A program made the position numbers and the translations under genes. Positions 49,193 to 58,573 of a stretch of 64,000 nt of DNA are shown piece by piece (positions within the stretch are counted from its first letter, which is position 1; the number at the start of each line of letters is the position of its first letter). Origin of the DNA: CAKZLS01 sp963786305 (lineage in GTDB: Bacteria; Pseudomonadota; Alphaproteobacteria; Rhodospirillales; Defluviicoccaceae); assembly GCA_963786305.1 (NCBI GenBank), contig CAWAYL010000022.1, positions 186,001-250,000 on the forward strand, given 5' to 3'. A model generated the notes under the pieces. That model saw only the letters and a list, made by a program, of their open reading frames with translations. It made no database searches and was not told the origin of the DNA.

Positions 49193-49620
49193 TAGTCGCG
49201 CTTACCGCCGAGGATATTCTTCAGCATGGACCCCTTGCCCTGCTCCGGTTTGGCACCGGGATCGCCGCTGGTGGGGCCCTTGGTATCCTTGGACTCGCTG
49301 ACCGGTTCGGGCTTGGTCAGAACGCTGGCCAGCAGCGATCGGTGCACCCGGACCTTCACGCCCTCGGCGATTTCCACGACGATTTCGGCGTCGTCGACGA
49401 CCTTGGTCACGGTGCCGACGATGCCGCCGCCGGTGACGATCTTGTCGCCGCGGCGCACCGCCGCCAGCATTTCCTTGTGTTGCTTTGCCTTCTTCTGCTG
49501 CGGTCGGATCAGCAGAAAATAGAAGACGACGAAGATCAGAATGATCGGCAGGAACGCCTCGAGAGCGCCCGGGCCGGCGGCCTCTGCGCCCGCCTGCGCG
49601 TAAGCCGGCGACACGAACAT
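49192..49620 (-). CDS. yajC: Preprotein translocase subunit YajC
   Basis: YajC is a small membrane subunit of the SecDF-YajC complex. The 142-residue product has the single helix AFLPIILIFVVFYFLLI followed by RPQQKKAKQHKEML and GDKIVTGGGIVGTVTKV. The ATG at 49620 (FVSPAYAQ) was chosen over further upstream starts, where the sequence is not conserved. The C-terminal tail is longer than usual and low in complexity. Confidence 0.92.
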   Translation of the reverse strand: MFVSPAYAQAGAEAAGPGALEAFLPIILIFVVFYFLLIRPQQKKAKQHKEMLAAVRRGDKIVTGGGIVGTVTKVVDDAEIVVEIAEGVKVRVHRSLLASVLTKPEPVSESKDTKGPTSGDPGAKPEQGKGSMLKNILGGKRD

Positions 49621-49828
49621 CGAGAACTCCTCGAACTGATGATTCGATTTGAGAATGAACGGAATATACCCGTCCGCGCCGCGCTTGCAATCTTTAACGC
49701 CCACGCTTTATCATCAGGGCGCTCCGAATACGGCGATCGGGCGCCGGATTGACCCTGACTCGGCATTGGTCGAAGCGCCCATTTCGGTCCATGTGACACC
49801 GCGCCGGCAACCTGATACGGTCCCCGCG

Positions 49829-50686
49829 ATGCCCGATCCCGACATCAAGATCCTGCTTGAGCGTATCGCCAAAGCACTTGAGCGCCTGGCGCCCGACAAG
49901 CCGCCGCATGCGTCGCTCGTGGATGACGACGCCTTTGTCTGGCGAGCGGAGAACGAGCGGCTCGAGGGCGTGCGGCGGGTCAACCGGGTGGATCTCGGCC
50001 TGCTCAAGGGAATCGATCGCCAAGCCGACATTCTTTTGCAGAACACCCAACGATTCGCCGGCCGCCTGCCGGCCAACAACGCTTTGCTGTGGGGCGCGCG
50101 GGGAACCGGCAAGAGCTCGCTGGTCAAGGCCGTTCACGACCGGGTCAACGCGGACACGCCCGGCGCGCTGGCGCTCGTCGAGGTTCACCGCGAGGATATC
50201 GCCACCCTGCCCCGCCTCCTCGCCCTGCTGCGCGAAACGCCCCGGATGTGCGTGCTGTTCTGCGACGATCTGTCGTTCGACGATCGCGACGCGTCCTACA
50301 AATCGCTGAAGGCGGTTCTCGAGGGCGGCATCGAGGGACGACCGGAAAACGTTCTGTTCTATGCCACATCCAACCGCCGGCACCTGATGCCCAGGGACAT
50401 GATCGAGAACGAACGATCGACCGCCATCAGTCCCGCCGAGGCGGTGGAGGAGAAGGTGTCCCTATCGGACCGGTTCGGGCTGTGGCTGGGCTTTCATGCC
50501 TGCGACCAGGCGACCTATCTGGCCATCGTCGAGGGGTACGCCCGCCGCTTCCGCCTCGACATGCCAACCGCCGCGCTCCACGCCCGGGCAAACGAGTGGG
50601 CGGTCACCCGGGGCGGCCGTTCCGGCCGGGTAGCGTGGCAGTTCACCCAGGACCTCGCCGGACAGCTTGGCCAGCGCCTGGTCTAA
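49829..50686 (+). CDS. ATPase of the DUF815 family
   Basis: The 285-residue P-loop ATPase has Walker A GARGTGKSSL (about residues 88-97), Walker B VLFCDDLSF, and the ATSNRRHLMPRDM segment that carries the sensor residue. This is the DUF815 family, distantly AAA+-like, of unknown function. The ATG at 49829 was chosen as the family begins there. It converges with the LysM lipoprotein gene 14 bases later. Confidence 0.86.
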   Translation: MPDPDIKILLERIAKALERLAPDKPPHASLVDDDAFVWRAENERLEGVRRVNRVDLGLLKGIDRQADILLQNTQRFAGRLPANNALLWGARGTGKSSLVKAVHDRVNADTPGALALVEVHREDIATLPRLLALLRETPRMCVLFCDDLSFDDRDASYKSLKAVLEGGIEGRPENVLFYATSNRRHLMPRDMIENERSTAISPAEAVEEKVSLSDRFGLWLGFHACDQATYLAIVEGYARRFRLDMPTAALHARANEWAVTRGGRSGRVAWQFTQDLAGQLGQRLV

Positions 50687-50700
50687 AGTTTCCGTCGGTA

Positions 50701-51732
50701 TCAGACGGAGCCCTTGCCGAGATACTTGAGCGGATCCACGGGCTGTTTGCCCTTGCGCAGCTCGAAGTGAAGCTGCGGCTTGGTGACGCTGCCGGAGGTC
50801 CCGACCTTGGCGATGACCTGCCCCTTGCGAACCGTGTCTCCCCGCCCCACCAACAGCGTTTCATTGTGGGCATAGGCCGTCACCCAGCCATCGGCGTGCT
50901 TGATGAGCAGCATGTTTCCGAAGCCGCGCAGTTCATTGCCGGCGTAGGCGACGACACCGCTCTGGGCCGCCACCACGGGAGTGCCGCGGGCCACCTCGAT
51001 GTTGATGCCATCGTTCTGGAGGCCCTTGGTCTTGCGACCGAACCGGGAAACGACTTCGCCGTCCACCGGCCAGATGAAACCGCGCGTGGTCGCCGCGGGA
51101 GGCGGCGGAATGGCCGCCGGCGGCAGCGGCGCGCGGGCAACAACCGGTTCGGGCGCCGAGGGTTCGGCCGAGGGTGCGGCCACGGGTGCGGAAAGAGGGT
51201 TGGTGGGTGACACCGCCACGTTGGGAATGCGAAGGGTTTGTCCGTTGCGCAGGGAATCGGTTGCCCTGAGGCCATTCAAACTGGCGAGAGCCGTTGCGTC
51301 GACGCCGTAGGCATTGGCAACGGCCTCGAGGGTGTCGCCGTCGCGGACGATGTGCTCGCCATCGCGCCGCAGCGTTACCCACTGGCCGACGAGCAGATGA
51401 TAGGGAGGCCGCAGGTCGTTGACCCGGATGATCGTGTCCACCGCGACACCATGGCGGCGCGATAGCGCATAGACCGTATCGCCGGGTCCGACCTGAACGG
51501 CATTCCTGGCCGGTGACGGCAGAACGGTCGGGAGGCCGGGCTCTTGCGCGACCGGTGCCCTGGGAATCACCCGCGCCGACGCCAGAACCGGGTCCGGCCG
51601 CGGAGCCCCGGACGTCCCGGCGGCGCCCCTTCCCGATCCCGGCACCTGGACCCAGCCGCACCCCGCCGCCGAGGTCACGGCCAGCAACGCAACGGCGAGG
51701 ACGGGATGGCGCAGCGTCCGAGCGATCGTCAT
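50701..51732 (-). CDS. LysM-LytM (NlpD/EnvC-like) lipoprotein
   Basis: The 343-residue lipoprotein (lipobox SAAGC) has two LysM domains for peptidoglycan binding (DTVYALSRRHGVAVDT, then DGDTLEAVANAYGVDA) and a C-terminal LytM fold. The metal site is degenerate: the usual HxGxD is NDGIN (NDGINIEVARGT), while HFELRKG remains. So it should not be a peptidase but an amidase activator, as NlpD is. Its place next to pcm and surE is the same as nlpD elsewhere. The start is ATG 51732. Confidence 0.88.
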   Translation of the reverse strand: MTIARTLRHPVLAVALLAVTSAAGCGWVQVPGSGRGAAGTSGAPRPDPVLASARVIPRAPVAQEPGLPTVLPSPARNAVQVGPGDTVYALSRRHGVAVDTIIRVNDLRPPYHLLVGQWVTLRRDGEHIVRDGDTLEAVANAYGVDATALASLNGLRATDSLRNGQTLRIPNVAVSPTNPLSAPVAAPSAEPSAPEPVVARAPLPPAAIPPPPAATTRGFIWPVDGEVVSRFGRKTKGLQNDGINIEVARGTPVVAAQSGVVAYAGNELRGFGNMLLIKHADGWVTAYAHNETLLVGRGDTVRKGQVIAKVGTSGSVTKPQLHFELRKGKQPVDPLKYLGKGSV

Positions 51733-51782
51733 GGTCCGATTATGATCGAGCGAGGGTCCGCCATCATTATCCACCGTTGGTA

Positions 51783-52421
51783 TCACTTCGGTCCGGTGTC
51801 GGCGATCAGGGGAACGAATCGGATTTCGCCCATGTCGTCAATATCGAGGCCGTGGTCGGTCCGCACCACCTTCAGCAACCGCGGTTCGCCCGAACCGTCA
51901 TCCACCGGCACCACCATGATGCCGCCCAGCGAGAGCTGTTCGGCGAGGACGGGCGGGACATCGGTGGCCGCGGCGGTGACGATGATCCGCTCGAAGGGCG
52001 CCTGTTCACGCCATCCAAGCGTGCCGTCGCCCACCTTGGCGGTGATGTTGGTGAGGGACAAATCGGCGAACCGCCGTTCCGCCACCTCGAGAAGCTCGCG
52101 ATAGCGCTCGATCGTGTAGACACGCCGGCACAGCCGCGACAAGACGGCGGCCTGATAGCCGGAACCGGTTCCCACTTCCAGAACCTTGGTCCGTTCGTTC
52201 ACTTCCAGGGCCTGGGTCATGGTGCCGACCACCAGCGGCGCGCTCATGGTCTGGTGGCAACCGATGGGGATGGTTGCGTTCTCATAGGCCTGGTCGCGCA
52301 TCGAGACGGGCGCGAACACTTCCCTCGGGATGCGTTCGATGGCCGCCAGCACCCGGGTATCGTGAACGCCGCCGCTCCGCAGATGCATGATCAGCCGGAT
52401 TTTTCGCGAATCGGGGTTCAT
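51783..52421 (-). CDS. pcm: Protein-L-isoaspartate O-methyltransferase
   Basis: Pcm repairs isoaspartyl damage in proteins with AdoMet. The 212-residue product has PIGCHQTMSAPLVVGTMTQAL, motif I VLEVGTGSGYQAAVL (about residues 80-94), and IIVTAAATDVPP. It overlaps surE by 4 bases (ATGA) and is followed by the LysM gene. Confidence 0.94.
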   Translation of the reverse strand: MNPDSRKIRLIMHLRSGGVHDTRVLAAIERIPREVFAPVSMRDQAYENATIPIGCHQTMSAPLVVGTMTQALEVNERTKVLEVGTGSGYQAAVLSRLCRRVYTIERYRELLEVAERRFADLSLTNITAKVGDGTLGWREQAPFERIIVTAAATDVPPVLAEQLSLGGIMVVPVDDGSGEPRLLKVVRTDHGLDIDDMGEIRFVPLIADTGPK

Positions 52422-53200
52422 GGGAACATCGCCCTGAGTGCGTGAAGCGTGGCCTCGTGGGTCAGGTCCAGCGACAAAGGCGTCACCGAAATGGCGCCCC
52501 GGTGGACCGCCTCGAGATCCGTCTCCTTGCGACCCTGGTCCTCCACCCGACCGCCGCCGATCCAGAAATAAGGCTCGCCGCGCGGATCGACGCCGGCCAC
52601 CATGTTGCCGCCGATCTTGCGCCGGCCCTGGCGGGTAATCTCCACGCCCGTCACCGCGTCTGGCGGAACATTCGGGAAATTGATGTTCATCATCACGCCC
52701 CGAGACCACTCGGTCGCGGCCATCCGCTGGAGCAAACCGCCGACGAGGCGCTCCGAGGTGGCCCACGATACCGTATTGCGGTCCTCGTAGACCTGGCTGA
52801 GGGCGATGGAGCGCAATCCGAGCAGGGCGCCCTCCTTGGCCGCCGCGACCGTCCCCGAATACGAGACATCCTCGCCCAGGTTGCCGCCCCGGTTGATCCC
52901 CGATAGGACGAGATCGGGCGGCGCCTGCTTCATCACCTGGTGCACGGCGATCAGCACGCAATCGGTGGGCGTGCCGTCCACGGTGTAGCGGCGCTCGCCG
53001 ACCTCGCGGAGAAACAGCGGGCGGCGCATGGTCAGGGAATGGCTGGCGGCGCTCTGTTCGGTTTCCGGCGCCACCACCCAGGTTTCCCGGGCCAGGCCGC
53101 GCACGATCGTTTCCAACAGCTTCAGGCCGGGTGCGTGAATGCCGTCGTCGTTGGAAATGAGGACCCGCGCATCGGCGATATCAATGGGACCGTGAACCAT
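52418..53200 (-). CDS. surE: 5'/3'-nucleotidase SurE
   Basis: SurE dephosphorylates nucleotides and short polyphosphate. The 260-residue product has the metal-site opening RVLISNDDGIHAPGL (about residues 12-26), VVAPETEQSAASHSLT, and LVLSGINRGGNLGEDVSYSGTV. It overlaps serS by 20 bases and pcm by 4. Confidence 0.95.
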   Translation of the reverse strand: MVHGPIDIADARVLISNDDGIHAPGLKLLETIVRGLARETWVVAPETEQSAASHSLTMRRPLFLREVGERRYTVDGTPTDCVLIAVHQVMKQAPPDLVLSGINRGGNLGEDVSYSGTVAAAKEGALLGLRSIALSQVYEDRNTVSWATSERLVGGLLQRMAATEWSRGVMMNINFPNVPPDAVTGVEITRQGRRKIGGNMVAGVDPRGEPYFWIGGGRVEDQGRKETDLEAVHRGAISVTPLSLDLTHEATLHALRAMFP

Positions 53201-54470
53201 CGGCCTCGATCACTTCCAGTCCCCCCATGTACGGCACCAGCGCCTTCGGAACGTCCACCGAACCGTCGGCTCGTTGATAGTTTTCCAGTACCGCGATCAA
53301 TGTCCGCCCCACCGCCAGGCCCGAGCCGTTGAGGGTATGGACGAACCGCGTCCCTTTCTCGGTTTCCGGCCGGTAACGTGCCTTCATCCGCCGGGCCTGA
53401 AAATCACCGCAATCGGAACAACTGGAGATTTCCCGGTAACGCTGCTGGCCCGGAAGCCACACCTCGATATCATAGGTCTTGCGCGCCGCGAACCCCATGT
53501 CGCCCGTGCTGAGCACAACCGTCCGGTAGGGCAGATCGAGCCGCTTCAAAACGGTCTCGGCGCAGCCCGTCATCCGCTCGAGCTCGGCGTCGGACTCGTC
53601 GGGTCGGGCGATGCTGACCAACTCCACCTTGGAGAATTGGTGCTGGCGGATCATGCCGCGGGTATCCTTGCCCGCCGCGCCCGCCTCGGCCCGGAAGCAC
53701 CACGTCATCGCCGTGCGGCGCACCGGCAACCGGCTCTCTTCGAGGATTTCCCCGGCGACGAGATTGGTCAGCGGCACCTCGGCCGTGGGAATCAACCAGA
53801 AATCGTCTCCCGTCCGGAACAGATCGTCGCCGAATTTGGGCAACTGACCGGTCCCGTACAACGCCGCTTCGCGCACCAGGGCCGGCGGGTTGACCTCGGT
53901 GTACCCGTTCTCCCCGGTGTGAAGATCCAGCATGAACGATGCCAGGGCCCGCTCCATGCGGGCCAGCGCACCCATCAGCACCACGAAGCGCGCACCGGAA
54001 AGCTTGGCGGCGCCCTCGAAATCCATCAGCCCCAGGGCCTCGCCAATCTCGAAGTGCTCCTTGGCGCCGAAATCGAAGGCTCGGGGCTCGCCCCAGCGAC
54101 GCACCTCCACGTTGGCGGTTTCGTCTTCGCCGTCGGGAACATCGGCCGCCGGCAGGTTGGGCAGGGTCGCCAGCGCCGATTCCAGTTCGGCCTCGGCGGC
54201 GCGGGCGCGCTCCTCCGCCTCGGCCTGTTCCGCCTTGGTGCGCGACACCGCCTCGATCAGCTCGGACGCGTCCTCGCCGGTCCGCTTGCGGGCGCCGACC
54301 TGGCGCGACAACTCATTGCGCCGGGTCTGGATCTCCTGCGCCAGCGACAGGGCTTCGCGCCGGGCCTGGTCGAGGGTCAGGAGCCGTCCGGATTCCGCGG
54401 CAGCGCCGCGCCGCGCGAGACCGGCGTCAAGGGCGTCGGGATTGTCGCGTATCCATTTAATATCGAGCAT
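53181..54470 (-). CDS. serS: Seryl-tRNA synthetase
   Basis: SerS charges tRNA-Ser. The 429-residue class II synthetase has the N-terminal coiled-coil arm (residues about 30-110), motif 2 around MTWCFRAEAGAAGKDTRGMIRQHQFSKVE and motif 3 with TLNGSGLAVGRTLIAVLENYQ. The start is MLDIKWIRDNPDAL. Confidence 0.96.
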   Translation of the reverse strand: MLDIKWIRDNPDALDAGLARRGAAAESGRLLTLDQARREALSLAQEIQTRRNELSRQVGARKRTGEDASELIEAVSRTKAEQAEAEERARAAEAELESALATLPNLPAADVPDGEDETANVEVRRWGEPRAFDFGAKEHFEIGEALGLMDFEGAAKLSGARFVVLMGALARMERALASFMLDLHTGENGYTEVNPPALVREAALYGTGQLPKFGDDLFRTGDDFWLIPTAEVPLTNLVAGEILEESRLPVRRTAMTWCFRAEAGAAGKDTRGMIRQHQFSKVELVSIARPDESDAELERMTGCAETVLKRLDLPYRTVVLSTGDMGFAARKTYDIEVWLPGQQRYREISSCSDCGDFQARRMKARYRPETEKGTRFVHTLNGSGLAVGRTLIAVLENYQRADGSVDVPKALVPYMGGLEVIEADGSRSH

Positions 54471-54581
54471 ATAAGCTTCGGCTCCAGTCTGCCCCCGTCA
54501 AGGGGGTAACCGAAGCCCGCGAGTCGGTCAAGGATTGGTCTTTCCGCCCACCGCCGGATTGTCGCCGGAAGGCCGAGGCGA

Positions 54582-55433
54582 TCAATCAGCGGGCTTTCCC
54601 CTGATCTCTTCGTCCTCCTCGATATCGTCGTCTTCGTCCGCACCCTCGATGTCTTCCGCATCCACGTCGCGGTCCTTCTGCTCTTCCCGGGCTCTTTGCT
54701 TCTCCACCATGCGGACGCAGACGATGGAGATTTCGTAGAGGATGATCGTGGGAACGGCGAGACCGATCTGACTGATGACATCGGGCGGCGTCAGAATGGC
54801 GGCGGCGACGAAGGCGAGGACGATGGCGTACTTGCGCTTGTCCTTCATTCCCTGAGAGCTGATCATGCCCACCCGCGCGAGCAGCGTCATCAACACGGGA
54901 AGCTGGAAGCACAGGCCGAACGCGAAGATCAGACGCATCACCAGCGACAGGTACTGGTCAACCTTGGCTTCGAGCTGAATGGGCAGAGCACCCTGCCCCC
55001 CCGGCACTTCAAAACTGATGAAGAAACTCCAGGCCATCGGGAATATCAGGTAATAGACCAGCGCCCCGCCGAGGAAGAACAGAATCGGTGTGGCGACCAG
55101 GAACGGCAGAAACGCCCGTTTCTCGTTGTGATACAGTCCGGGAGCGACGAACATCCAGATCTGCCCGGCGATCAGCGGGAACCCGAGGAACAGCGCGGCG
55201 AAAAACGCCACCTTGATGTAGGTGAAGAAGGCCTCGTAGAGCGCGGTGTAGATCATCCGCCGCTCGCCGCCCTGCTCTTCGAGAATTTCGGCGAGGGGCT
55301 GGACAAGAAATCCGTAGATGTCCGCCGCGAAGGCGTAGCAGATGAAAAACAGAACCACCAGGCCGACGACGGAATAGAGCAAGCGCCGGCGCAGCTCGAT
55401 CAGATGATCGAGCAGGGGCATTCTATCGGACAT
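54582..55433 (-). CDS. tatC: Sec-independent protein translocase TatC
   Basis: TatC is the twin-arginine signal receptor. The 283-residue product has the conserved N-terminal MPLLDHLIELRRRLL, six transmembrane segments, and the FLYHNEKRAFLPF-type loop (GLYHNEKRAFLPFLVATP). An acidic C-terminal tail is long. ATG 55433 is the start; it follows tatB by 25 bases. Confidence 0.95.
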   Translation of the reverse strand: MSDRMPLLDHLIELRRRLLYSVVGLVVLFFICYAFAADIYGFLVQPLAEILEEQGGERRMIYTALYEAFFTYIKVAFFAALFLGFPLIAGQIWMFVAPGLYHNEKRAFLPFLVATPILFFLGGALVYYLIFPMAWSFFISFEVPGGQGALPIQLEAKVDQYLSLVMRLIFAFGLCFQLPVLMTLLARVGMISSQGMKDKRKYAIVLAFVAAAILTPPDVISQIGLAVPTIILYEISIVCVRMVEKQRAREEQKDRDVDAEDIEGADEDDDIEEDEEIRGKPAD

Positions 55434-55458
55434 CTGATTGCTCTTCCGCCATGATCGT

Positions 55459-56031
55459 CTATGGCCCCGCGCGGGCGTCCCCGCCAACCGTCCCGGTCAT
55501 CTTCGCGCGCCGTTCATTCGCGTGGTTCGCCGGCTTGTGGTTCGCCGCTCGGATTCGCGCGGATTCGCCGGATTCGCCGGTCCGGGGCGGAGCATCTCCC
55601 CCTTCGCGGGTGGTCTTGGCCGGCGCTGGAACTGCCACCGCCGGCTCCCTTTCGCTTTCGCTTTCCGGTGGCCGCGTCGTCTGGCTTTCGATTCGTCGTT
55701 CCGACGGCCCGCCCTCGACCCTCTTCTTGAGCTGGCGATTGAACTCCTCCGGATCGAAATCGTCGGTCAGGGTGCCGGTGGGATCCACCGTCTTCTTGAG
55801 CTCCTTTTCCATGTCGAAGCTCCCCGCCTTCTCGACGTTGCGCTTGATGTCGTCCAGCTCGGCCTCGCGAACCATTTCCGAGATTCCGCTCTGGAACTCG
55901 CCGGCCATGCCGCGCGCCTTGCGATAGACGCGCGCCACCGCGCCCAGCGTCCGCGGAAGGTCCTTCGGCCCGACCACGAGCAGCGCAATGACCCCGATGA
56001 AGAAAAGCTCCTGCCAGCCGATGTCCAACAT
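55459..56031 (-). CDS. tatB: Sec-independent protein translocase TatB
   Basis: The 190-residue TatB has the N-terminal helix LDIGWQELFFIGVIALLVVGPKDLPRTLG (hydrophobic then hinge Gly-Pro), an amphipathic helix (VYRKARGMAGEFQSG) and a long charged, low-complexity tail. The GPKDLPR sequence and MLDIGWQE identify TatB over TatA. Confidence 0.92.
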   Translation of the reverse strand: MLDIGWQELFFIGVIALLVVGPKDLPRTLGAVARVYRKARGMAGEFQSGISEMVREAELDDIKRNVEKAGSFDMEKELKKTVDPTGTLTDDFDPEEFNRQLKKRVEGGPSERRIESQTTRPPESESEREPAVAVPAPAKTTREGGDAPPRTGESGESARIRAANHKPANHANERRAKMTGTVGGDARAGP

Positions 56032-56086
56032 GGCCGCTACTTCATATCAACGGCGCTGGATACCAGCGGCCCGTTGCCAAACGTAA

Positions 56087-56332
56087 TTAAGATTTGGCCG
56101 CCCGGTCATCGTCGCGGGCAGGTTCGTTGACGGCGGCACCGTCCGACCTCAGCGCTCTCGGCTCGTCGTTGCCGACACTCGCGTCGCTGTCGTCGTCCTT
56201 GACGCTTTTCTTGAATGCCTTCAGACCCTTTCCGAAATCGCCCATGATCTGGGAGATTTTCCCTCGTCCGCCAAAAAGGATCAGGACAACCACCAAGACG
56301 ATCAGCCAGTGCCAGATGCTGAATGTGCCCAT
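56087..56332 (-). CDS. tatA: Sec-independent protein translocase TatA
   Basis: The 81-residue TatA starts with a short helix (IWHWLIVLVVVLILF), the hinge FGGRGKI, and an amphipathic KGLKAFKKSVKD segment, followed by an acidic tail. It is the first gene of the tatABC group and lies 65 bases after scpB. Confidence 0.93.
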   Translation of the reverse strand: MGTFSIWHWLIVLVVVLILFGGRGKISQIMGDFGKGLKAFKKSVKDDDSDASVGNDEPRALRSDGAAVNEPARDDDRAAKS

Positions 56333-56397
56333 AAAATTGTTCTCTCTAGGTTTCTTATCCGGTTATCGCCGGATAATGGCAGAAAGGATCAACGGTA

Positions 56398-57066
56398 TCA
56401 ACGCCGGCTCATGGCGCGTCTTCTTCGGTCACGGGTTCGGCGGCCACGGGTTCGCGCGGCCACGCGCGCGTCATCATCCATGGCCGCCGCGCGCTCCTCG
56501 GCGCCGCTGCGCGCGCCGTAGATCTGGATGGCCGGACGGGCATCGAGGAGTCCCGCCGCCTTCAAGTCATCGATCCCCGGCAGATCGGACAAACTCTCCA
56601 GACCGAAATGGTCGAGAAATGCCTCAGAGGTGCCCCAGGTCATCGGTCGCCCGGGAGTCTGACGGCGGCCTTTCGGCCGGATCCAGCCCTGGTCGAGAAG
56701 CACGTCGAGCGTGCCCTTGCTGAGTTGAACGCCGCGAATTTCCTCAACTTCGGCCCGCGTCACCGGCTGGTGGTAGGCGATGATGGAAAGCGTCTCCAAG
56801 GCCGCCCGCGACAGCTTGCGCTCGACTTGCCTGTCCACGCGCAACAGGGGCGCCAGGTCGGACGCGGTACGGAACGCCCAGGTTTTGCCGGCGCGCGTCA
56901 GGTTGACGCCATGGTCGGCGTAGCGGTTGCGCAATTCCAACAGCAGCACCGCGAGGTCGGCGCCATCGGGAAGCCGCTCCGCCAGCTTCTGCTCGGTCAT
57001 CGGCTCCGCCGACGAAAACAGCACGGCCTCGAGAAGCCGCAAGTGTTGCGGGTCGACGTCGTTCAT
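56398..57066 (-). CDS. scpB: Segregation and condensation protein B
   Basis: ScpB partners with ScpA and SMC in chromosome condensation. The 222-residue product has two winged-helix domains: LLEAVLFSSAEPMTEQKLAERLP, then LETLSIIAYHQPVTRAEVEEIRGV, a hallmark. The C-terminal tail is very Arg-rich (RRTRDRRRRAMSRR). It overlaps scpA by 4 bases. Confidence 0.93.
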   Translation of the reverse strand: MNDVDPQHLRLLEAVLFSSAEPMTEQKLAERLPDGADLAVLLLELRNRYADHGVNLTRAGKTWAFRTASDLAPLLRVDRQVERKLSRAALETLSIIAYHQPVTRAEVEEIRGVQLSKGTLDVLLDQGWIRPKGRRQTPGRPMTWGTSEAFLDHFGLESLSDLPGIDDLKAAGLLDARPAIQIYGARSGAEERAAAMDDDARVAARTRGRRTRDRRRRAMSRR

Positions 57067-57887
57067 GCGTCCCCCTCGTCGTGTTCCGACGCCCGCAGAT
57101 AGATGGGTCCGAACGGTCTGTTCTGGCGCAATCTCACCCCACCGCCACGCGCCAATTCGAGGCTGGCGGCGAACGTGGCGGCGAGCGCCGAGCGCGCCGA
57201 CAGCTTCCCTTGGCGCAACCCCTCGAAAGTACCGGGCGGCAGGTAGCGCCACAGGTTCTCCCAGCTCGGCGCCTGACCGAGATTCTGGCGCAACCGCTGC
57301 AGGGCTTCCTCCACCGAATAGAGATCCTGTGGTTCGATGCGCAGCGGCCGGGCGCCCTCGCGGCGATGCAGGTGAGCGCCATAGGCCCTCAACAGCTCGT
57401 AGAGATCCACCCGCACGACGGTGAGGGTATTGCCGGCGAACCGTTCCGGTTGTCCGCGCGCGAATAGATCCAGTCCGAGCTGGTTTCGCGCCATCAGACG
57501 CTGGCCCGCGTCGCGCATGGCCTCGAGGCGCTCCAGCTGAAACGTCAGAGCCGCCGCCATCGCCTCGCCGGACGGCTCGTCGGCGCCGGGCGGCTCGGGG
57601 AGCAACAGCCGCGATTTCAGGTATGCCAGCCACGCCGCCATGACCAGATACTCGGCGGCAAGCTCCAGATCCAGGCGCCGCGCCTCGGCGACGAACGCCA
57701 GGTATTGATCGGCAAGCTGCAGAACCGAGATCTGCGTCAGGTCGACCTTTTGGTCGCGGGCGAGCGAGAGCAGGACGTCGAGCGGACCCTCGTAGCCATC
57801 GATATCGACGACGAACGCCGCCATCGGCGGCGCGTCGGAATGCTCGTCCCTGTCGTCGAAGCCGTCGATCATGGCCGCCTCGCTCAC
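57063..57887 (-). CDS. scpA: Segregation and condensation protein A
   Basis: ScpA is the kleisin linking SMC heads. The 274-residue product has the N-terminal DGYEGPLDVLLSLARDQKVDL and LAAEYLVMAAWLAYLKSRLLLP. The GTG at 57887 (GTGA overlap with the peptidase gene) was chosen over the ATG at 57872; both are possible. Confidence 0.92.
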   Translation of the reverse strand: MSEAAMIDGFDDRDEHSDAPPMAAFVVDIDGYEGPLDVLLSLARDQKVDLTQISVLQLADQYLAFVAEARRLDLELAAEYLVMAAWLAYLKSRLLLPEPPGADEPSGEAMAAALTFQLERLEAMRDAGQRLMARNQLGLDLFARGQPERFAGNTLTVVRVDLYELLRAYGAHLHRREGARPLRIEPQDLYSVEEALQRLRQNLGQAPSWENLWRYLPPGTFEGLRQGKLSARSALAATFAASLELARGGGVRLRQNRPFGPIYLRASEHDEGDA

Positions 57888-58573
57888 TGGATCCCCGTGA
57901 GGGTCAGGATGCCTTTGCTCAGAATGGCGGCCGGATACACCACCAGCCACTCGAAGACGTTCAGCGTTACACCAAGCTTGCCACCGATCCAGGGTAAAAG
58001 AAACACAGCACCCAGAATGATAAAGATACCATAGCGTTCCATTCGCGCCAGGGGACGGCCGAGGGACCGGGGCAGCAGGCCGACGGCGACGCGTCCGCCA
58101 TCCAGCGGCGGCAGCGGCAGCATGTTGAACACCGCCAGCAAAGCGTTGATCCAGATGGCGTTGGAGAGATTGAGTTGCAGCCAGTGCCCGAAGCTTTCGG
58201 GCAGCATCGGCGTCACATGGAGCAAAGCGCCGCAGACCAGCGCGATCAGAATGTTGGCGCCCGGCCCGGCCACGGCCACCCAGACCATATCGCGGCGAGG
58301 CTGCCGCAATCGCATGAAGTTCACCGGCACCGGCTTGGCGAACCCGAACATGAATTTTCCACCGGACATGAACAGCAGCAGCGCCGGCATGAGCACGGTG
58401 CCGAACGGATCGATGTGGCGGATCGGATTGAAGGTCACCCGGCCGAGGCTGTGCGCGGTATCGTCGCCCAGTTTCCAGGCGACCCACCCGTGCGCGGCCT
58501 CGTGCAAGGTGACCGCCAGCAACACCGGCAGCACCCAGACCGAGAACTCGACGGCGATCTGTTCCCAGTTCAT
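57884..58573 (-). CDS. Site-2 protease family (M50) membrane protein
   Basis: The 229-residue integral membrane protein has the zinc motif HEAAH in AVTLHEAAHGWVAWKLG (about residue 24) and a second NMLPLPPLDGGR motif holding the third zinc ligand Asp. It is a short M50-type peptidase of unknown substrate. It overlaps scpA and nagZ by 4 bases each. Confidence 0.88.
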   Translation of the reverse strand: MNWEQIAVEFSVWVLPVLLAVTLHEAAHGWVAWKLGDDTAHSLGRVTFNPIRHIDPFGTVLMPALLLFMSGGKFMFGFAKPVPVNFMRLRQPRRDMVWVAVAGPGANILIALVCGALLHVTPMLPESFGHWLQLNLSNAIWINALLAVFNMLPLPPLDGGRVAVGLLPRSLGRPLARMERYGIFIILGAVFLLPWIGGKLGVTLNVFEWLVVYPAAILSKGILTLTGIQ

